From Afipia carboxidovorans OM5 (lineage in GTDB: Bacteria > Pseudomonadota > Alphaproteobacteria > Rhizobiales > Xanthobacteraceae), in the NCBI RefSeq assembly GCF_000218565.1, contig NC_015684.1:1674001-1738000 (forward strand): a stretch of 64,000 nt of DNA, given 5' to 3'. Shown here one piece after another: positions 60,160 through 64,000 of this stretch. Positions within the stretch are counted from its first letter, which is position 1, and each line of letters opens with the position of its first letter. The position numbers and the translations under genes are program-made. Under the pieces are notes generated by a model. That model saw only the letters and a program-made list of their open reading frames with translations, was not told the DNA's origin and searched no databases.

Positions 60160-60202
60160 GGTCAAGGGCGGCCGTACGGCCGGCGCAGCCTTGCCCTTGA
60201 CC
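60160..60202. repeat. Inverted repeat before the lytic transglycosylase gene
   Basis: GGTCAAGGGC and GCCCTTGACC pair perfectly across 23 bases that contain the palindrome GGCCGTACGGCC (60170-60181). It could be an attenuator or protein-binding site for the downstream gene. Confidence 0.5.
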
Positions 60203-60225
60203 GAAGCGAGCACGGTGGCAGGCTG

Positions 60226-60987
60226 ATGGCGTCTCGGGCTGGCGGTTCTTGCGCTCTCCTGTCGTCGATCATGGCGACGTTGATCGCGTGCGGCGTAATC
60301 GTTGCCGCCGCATCTTGTGCGTCGGCCGATCCGCCGCCCACACGTCGCGTCTCGACCGCCGGAACGGTCGATCCTTGGGCGGCGCATATCGCAGAGGCGG
60401 CGAAGCGTTTCACCATTCCCGAACGCTGGATACGCGCGGTCATGACCGTCGAAAGCTCCGGCGACCGGACCGCGCGATCGCCCAAGGGCGCGATGGGCCT
60501 GATGCAGATCATGCCGAAGACGTGGAACGAACTGCACGCGCGGTACGGCCTCGGCAGCGATCCCTGGCAGCCGCGCGCCAACATCATGGCCGGCGCGGCT
60601 TACCTGCGCGAGATGCACGATCGCTACGGCTCGATCGTCGCGATGCTCGCCGCCTATAATGCAGGTCCGACGCGCTACGACGCACACCTTGCGAACGGCC
60701 GCGCGCTGCCGGCCGAGACCGTCGAATACGTCGCGAAGATCGCGTCGATGATCGGCGGCAAGGTGCCTGTCATGCGGATGGCCGGCATCGCCTCGCGTCG
60801 ATCTTGGTCCCGCGGACCGATCTTCGTCGGGCGATCCGCCGTTCATCCCGACGACGGTTCGACGATGTCCGATCTTCCTTCCGGCCGACTATCGAGCGCA
60901 CCTGCGATCGTCGATCTGTCGGCGCTCATGCCGCTGTCCGATGATCTCTTCGTGCGAAGGCCGCACGCCGATGGAGAACAGCGATGA
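60226..60987 (+). CDS. Lytic transglycosylase of the transfer system
   Basis: 253 residues from the ATG at 60226. A signal or anchor helix (about 17-35) is followed by the SLT domain: RWIRAVMTVESSGDRTARSP with the catalytic Glu, KGAMGLMQIMPKTW, and MLAAYNAGPTRYDAHL. It cuts peptidoglycan to make room for the conjugation channel. The longer frame upstream (to 59953) overlaps another gene and is less likely. An in-frame ATG at 60271 is possible. Confidence 0.85.
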   Translation: MASRAGGSCALLSSIMATLIACGVIVAAASCASADPPPTRRVSTAGTVDPWAAHIAEAAKRFTIPERWIRAVMTVESSGDRTARSPKGAMGLMQIMPKTWNELHARYGLGSDPWQPRANIMAGAAYLREMHDRYGSIVAMLAAYNAGPTRYDAHLANGRALPAETVEYVAKIASMIGGKVPVMRMAGIASRRSWSRGPIFVGRSAVHPDDGSTMSDLPSGRLSSAPAIVDLSALMPLSDDLFVRRPHADGEQR

Positions 60988-61082
60988 ACATCGTATTCTC
61001 CCGCTTCGCGGCGTGCGCAATCGTAAAATGTGCAGGGAGCCGAGGGTGCTCTCCGGCAACAACCGCAGGAAGGCAAGATAAA

Positions 61083-61217
61083 AAGCCGCACATCGCGGCT
61101 TGGACGGTCGGTTGTTTTGATTCTGCTTTTTCCGATTTCTTGCACATCGCGGCTCTGTGCCGCGATGTGCGTGTCTCCCATTTCGCGAATGATTTCAGCG
61201 AATATCGCACATCGCGG
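61083..61217. other. oriT: Hairpin-rich region before the relaxase gene, candidate oriT
   Basis: AAGCCGC ACATC GCGGCTT (61083-61101) and a perfect 12-bp hairpin GCACATCGCGGC/GCCGCGATGTGC with loop TCTGT (61142-61170), plus a third GCACATCGCGG at 61207-61217. The shared word CACATCGCGG appears three times just before the relaxase start. Relaxases of this class usually nick near such repeats. The 60988-61225 gap holds no gene. Confidence 0.55.
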
Positions 61218-61225
61218 ATTCACTC

Positions 61226-62962
61226 ATGACGCGCGACGACGATTTCCGTGTCCGTCCAGGCCGCATCCGCTCATCGCGAGCGCAGCGCACCTTGCCTTTC
61301 GTCGCCCAGGCGCTCGCCGCCGCGCAGAAGGCCGGGGGCCGCATCTCGCGCTCCGGCAAGATCATCTCGGGCCGCGGGCCGCATTTCGCGCGCGGCCGCG
61401 TCGCCAGCATCCGCGCCAATCGCCTCATCACCAGCCGCACGCGCTTCTGCACTGTCAAGGCGCTCGTGGTCCGCAACAAGGGCCAGCGCGGTCCGCTTGC
61501 CCGCCACCTCAACTACCTTCGCCGCGACGGCGTCACCCGCGACGGCGAGCGCGCGAAGATGTTCGGGGCCGAGACCGACGACGCCAACGTCAAGGAGTTC
61601 ACCGAGCGCTGCAAGGATGACCGCCACCACTTCCGCTTTATCGTATCCCCCGAGGACGCAAGCGACATGGATGATCTGAAGCGCTTCACCCGCGAGCTGA
61701 TGACGCAGATGGAAAAGGACCTCGGCACGAAACTCGAATGGGTCGCCGTCGATCATTGGAACACCGACAACCCCCATGTCCATGTCATCGTGCGGGGTAA
61801 CGCCGCCGACGGCCGCGACCTCGTGATCGACCGTGACTACATCAAGAGCGGGATGCGCGATCGCGCGCAGGATCTCATCACCCAGGAACTTGGACCGCGC
61901 ACCGATCTCGACATCAGCCGTGCGCTGAGCCGCCAAATCGAGGCCGAGCGCTGGACACAGCTCGACCGCCAGCTTGTCCGCGACGCCAACGAGCAGGGCG
62001 TCATCGACGTGGCGCCGTCACCGGACCGGCAGCCCGACGCATACCTGACGCAGAAGGCCGGACGCCTGCGCCATCTCGAACACCTCGGCCTTGCCGAGGC
62101 CATCGGCCCCGGCCAGTGGGTCATGGCAGAAGGTGCGGAGTCGACCTTGCGCGAGCTCGGCCAGCGCAACGACATCATCAAGCGGATGCACCGTGCCCTC
62201 GACAAACAGGGCATCGCCCGTGGCGCAGGCGACTATGTCCTGGCCGGCGAGGCGCACGGCTCCCCAATCATCGGCCGGCTGGTCGAACGCGGTCTCGACA
62301 ACGAATTGTATGGGACAGCCTATGCGGTGGTGGACGGCGTCGACGGCCGCACCCACCACATCAAGCTGCCGGACATGGAGTCGGCCGGCGACGGCGCGCC
62401 GGGCTCGATCGTCGAGCTGCGATCCTTCGAGGATGCGAAGGGCAATCGGCGCGTGGCGTTGGCGACGCGCTCCGATCTGTCGATCGAAGCCCAGACCACG
62501 GCGAGCGGCGCAACCTGGCTCGACCGCCAGCTTGTTGCCCGCGATCCGGTCGATCTCGGCGGTGGCTTTGGCCTGGAGGTGAAGCAGGCGATGGAGGCCC
62601 GCGCCGGACACCTAATTCAGGAGGGGATGGCGCGGCGCGATGGCGAGCGCATCCAGTTCAATCGAAACCTGATCGGCACGCTCCGGCAACGTGAGCTGGA
62701 CGCCCTCGGCGACCGGCTCGCGGCCGAGACCGGCACGCCGTTCCAGAAATCCGCTGACGGCGAATTTGTCGCCGGCACCTACAGCCGGCGCTTCTCGCTC
62801 GCCTCCGGCCGCTTCGCCATGATTAACGATGGCCTTGGCTTCAAGCTCGTACCCTGGACGCCCTCGATCGAGAAGCACATCGGGCAGCACATTTCCGGCG
62901 TCGCCCGCGCCGACGGCGGGATAGATTGGAATTTTGGCAGACAACGCGGCCTCGGCTTGTGA
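61226..62962 (+). CDS. rlxS: VirD2-type relaxase with DUF3363 (RlxS-like)
   Basis: 578 residues. The N-terminus is basic (RVRPGRIRSSRAQRTL), and HHFRFIVSPEDA with DNPHVHVIVRG supplies the metal-binding histidines. The LARHLNYLRRDGV part may carry the tyrosine. The C-terminal half is the DUF3363 domain. It should nick oriT and lead the strand into the recipient. No strong ribosome site precedes the ATG at 61226, and the hairpins upstream may control it. It resembles RlxS of ICEMlSym. Confidence 0.88.
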   Translation: MTRDDDFRVRPGRIRSSRAQRTLPFVAQALAAAQKAGGRISRSGKIISGRGPHFARGRVASIRANRLITSRTRFCTVKALVVRNKGQRGPLARHLNYLRRDGVTRDGERAKMFGAETDDANVKEFTERCKDDRHHFRFIVSPEDASDMDDLKRFTRELMTQMEKDLGTKLEWVAVDHWNTDNPHVHVIVRGNAADGRDLVIDRDYIKSGMRDRAQDLITQELGPRTDLDISRALSRQIEAERWTQLDRQLVRDANEQGVIDVAPSPDRQPDAYLTQKAGRLRHLEHLGLAEAIGPGQWVMAEGAESTLRELGQRNDIIKRMHRALDKQGIARGAGDYVLAGEAHGSPIIGRLVERGLDNELYGTAYAVVDGVDGRTHHIKLPDMESAGDGAPGSIVELRSFEDAKGNRRVALATRSDLSIEAQTTASGATWLDRQLVARDPVDLGGGFGLEVKQAMEARAGHLIQEGMARRDGERIQFNRNLIGTLRQRELDALGDRLAAETGTPFQKSADGEFVAGTYSRRFSLASGRFAMINDGLGFKLVPWTPSIEKHIGQHISGVARADGGIDWNFGRQRGLGL

Positions 62963-63033
62963 CGCGGTGACATCCGTCCCCAGCTCCCGTACAACGTCCG
63001 TCAACCAAGGGGAGCCCGGCAGAGGATTGCGTG

Positions 63034-63696
63034 ATGGACATCTTCGACCGGCTGAAGGCAGCCGCAACCACTGACTGGCAGAGTTATGTCGACCACGACT
63101 TCGTCCGCCAGATGGCCGCGGGCGCGTTGCCGCAAGCGGCGTTCCGCACCTATCTGGTGCAGGACTACCTGTTTCTGATCCAGTTTGCCCGCGCCTATGC
63201 GCTCGCAACCTACAAGAGCCGCGCACTCGCGGACATGAAGGCGGCACAAGCCGGGCTGGCCGCCATCCTCGACGAAATGGATCTACATGTGCGGCTGTGC
63301 GGCCGATGGGGGTTGTCACCGGAGGGCATCGAGGCCGCGCCCGAGCATCAGGCGACGGTGGCCTATACCCGCTTCGTGCTGGATTGCGGCGCAGCCGGCG
63401 ACCTGCTCGACCTGTATGTCGCGCTCGCCCCCTGCGTCATCGGCTATGCCGAGATCGGTCGCAACCTGGTGCCTGACGGCGTCGACGCGCTCGGCAACCA
63501 TCCCTATCGCGAATGGATCGCCGAATATGCGGGCGATGCCTATCAGGGCGTTGCGGCCAAAGCGCGACGCCATCTCGACGATCTTGCAGCACGGGCGATG
63601 ACAGAGCGGCGCTTCGACGAACTCGCTGCGACATTCGGCAAGGCGTCGCGCCTCGAAGCCGATTTTTGGCAGATGGGACTGGATGCTGAGCGCTGA
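63034..63696 (+). CDS. tenA: TenA-family protein (aminopyrimidine aminohydrolase) as cargo
   Basis: 220 residues, the normal TenA length. FRTYLVQDYLFLIQFARAYA holds the Asp of the active site, ALAPCVIGYAEIGRNLV the nucleophile Cys, and SRLEADFWQMGL the Glu near the end. TenA enzymes hydrolyse amino-pyrimidine breakdown products so they can be reused for thiamine. The ATG at 63034 has AGAGGA well placed (a GTG at 63031 is possible). It stands alone between relaxase and traG genes, so it is probably cargo inserted into the transfer region. Confidence 0.87.
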   Translation: MDIFDRLKAAATTDWQSYVDHDFVRQMAAGALPQAAFRTYLVQDYLFLIQFARAYALATYKSRALADMKAAQAGLAAILDEMDLHVRLCGRWGLSPEGIEAAPEHQATVAYTRFVLDCGAAGDLLDLYVALAPCVIGYAEIGRNLVPDGVDALGNHPYREWIAEYAGDAYQGVAAKARRHLDDLAARAMTERRFDELAATFGKASRLEADFWQMGLDAER

Positions 63697-63853
63697 TCGT
63701 TACGTTGGACGTTGGAGATTTTCTCTCCGCACCCCGCAAGTATTTTTTCGACCATCTACGCTGTTCTACGATAACTGACACAGACGCAGTTGAAACCTCC
63801 GCATTCCTTGCTCTTCTTCGCAGCATTGCGCCGGGCAGGGAGGTTTGCTCGCT

Positions 63854-64000
63854 GTGTCAACCAGCCGTGTTGCGTGGGGCCAGATCGTTGTCGTGTTCGC
63901 TATCGTGCTGCTCGCGGTCTGGAGCGCGACGCAGTGGGTTGCGTGGCGCCTCGGCTTTCAGCAGCAACTCGGCTCATCTTGGTTTTCGCTGGCCGGCCTG
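63854..64000 (+). CDS. traG: Conjugal transfer coupling protein TraG/VirD4, N-terminal start
   Basis: The first 49 codons, from a GTG start, run off the window end. STSRVAWGQIVVVFAIVLL and AVWSATQWVAWRLGFQQQLG match the two-helix N-terminus of TraG proteins from rhizobial ICEs, which bring the relaxase-DNA complex to the secretion channel. The ATPase motifs would lie beyond 64000. GGGAGG at 63838-63843 is the likely ribosome site. The 63697-63853 gap shows no gene. Confidence 0.8.
   Translation, partial: MSTSRVAWGQIVVVFAIVLLAVWSATQWVAWRLGFQQQLGSSWFSLAGL

Overview
The window looks like a chromosome segment of an alphaproteobacterium of the Bradyrhizobiaceae type (Bradyrhizobium / Afipia / Rhodopseudomonas relatives). 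This is inferred from the high G+C coding style, the complete acpXL very-long-chain lipid A cluster, the gene set around pssA, kup, guaB and guaA, and the composite palindromic intergenic repeats common in that group. The genus is an inference; there is no rRNA gene here to test it.

Positions 1-46063 are core-type chromosome. In order: the end of pssA; a motA/motB-like stator pair; kup; a rhodanese; a class I aminotransferase and an orphan PotF-like binding protein; the leftward cluster acpXL-fabZXL-fabF2XL-fabF1XL-adh2XL-lpxXL (7487-12947), which builds and attaches the C28-type fatty acid of lipid A; a HerA-like ATPase; a PilZ protein; tRNA-Gln(CTG); a TonB-dependent siderophore receptor with a PepSY partner; a MarR regulator divergent from an RND efflux pair, with two palindromic insertions between them; a third FabF-type synthase; MFS transporters (one broken by a frameshift); a 3-hydroxyisobutyrate dehydrogenase family protein; a flavoprotein; an amino-acid-type binding protein; a LysR regulator; an ABC-F ATPase; YaiI; Ppx/GppA; RlmE; an EmrB-type exporter; guaB; an RsmB-like methyltransferase; and guaA.

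From the 3' end of guaA (46063) to the window end lies the left part of an integrative and conjugative element (ICE). Next to guaA are a tyrosine integrase and a convergent AlpA-like regulator. Then comes an accessory block (ParB-like protein, DUF2958, DUF736, DUF932). Then comes a regulatory block with the architecture of the Mesorhizobium ICEMlSymR7A switch: a QseC-like repressor, paired palindromic operators, a QseM-like DUF2285 antiactivator, and an fseA-like gene split into two frames that can be joined by +1 slippage of tRNA-Phe at UUU-C. An RdfS-like excisionase follows. The transfer block holds RepA with three 19-bp iterons, a DNA methyltransferase, DUF2840, a TraF peptidase, a second DUF736, a lytic transglycosylase, an oriT-like hairpin region, a VirD2-type relaxase, a TenA cargo gene, and the first 49 codons of TraG. 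The mating-pair genes, any TraR/TraI genes and attR must lie beyond position 64000.

The least explained signal is a pair of about 280-base leader sequences, at 48161-48438 before the ParB-like gene and at 52722-53001 before the DUF932 gene. They share order, spacing and at least four hairpins, and two of the stems differ by base changes that keep pairing. They look like two copies of one structured RNA or regulatory element used to control two genes of the same mobile element.
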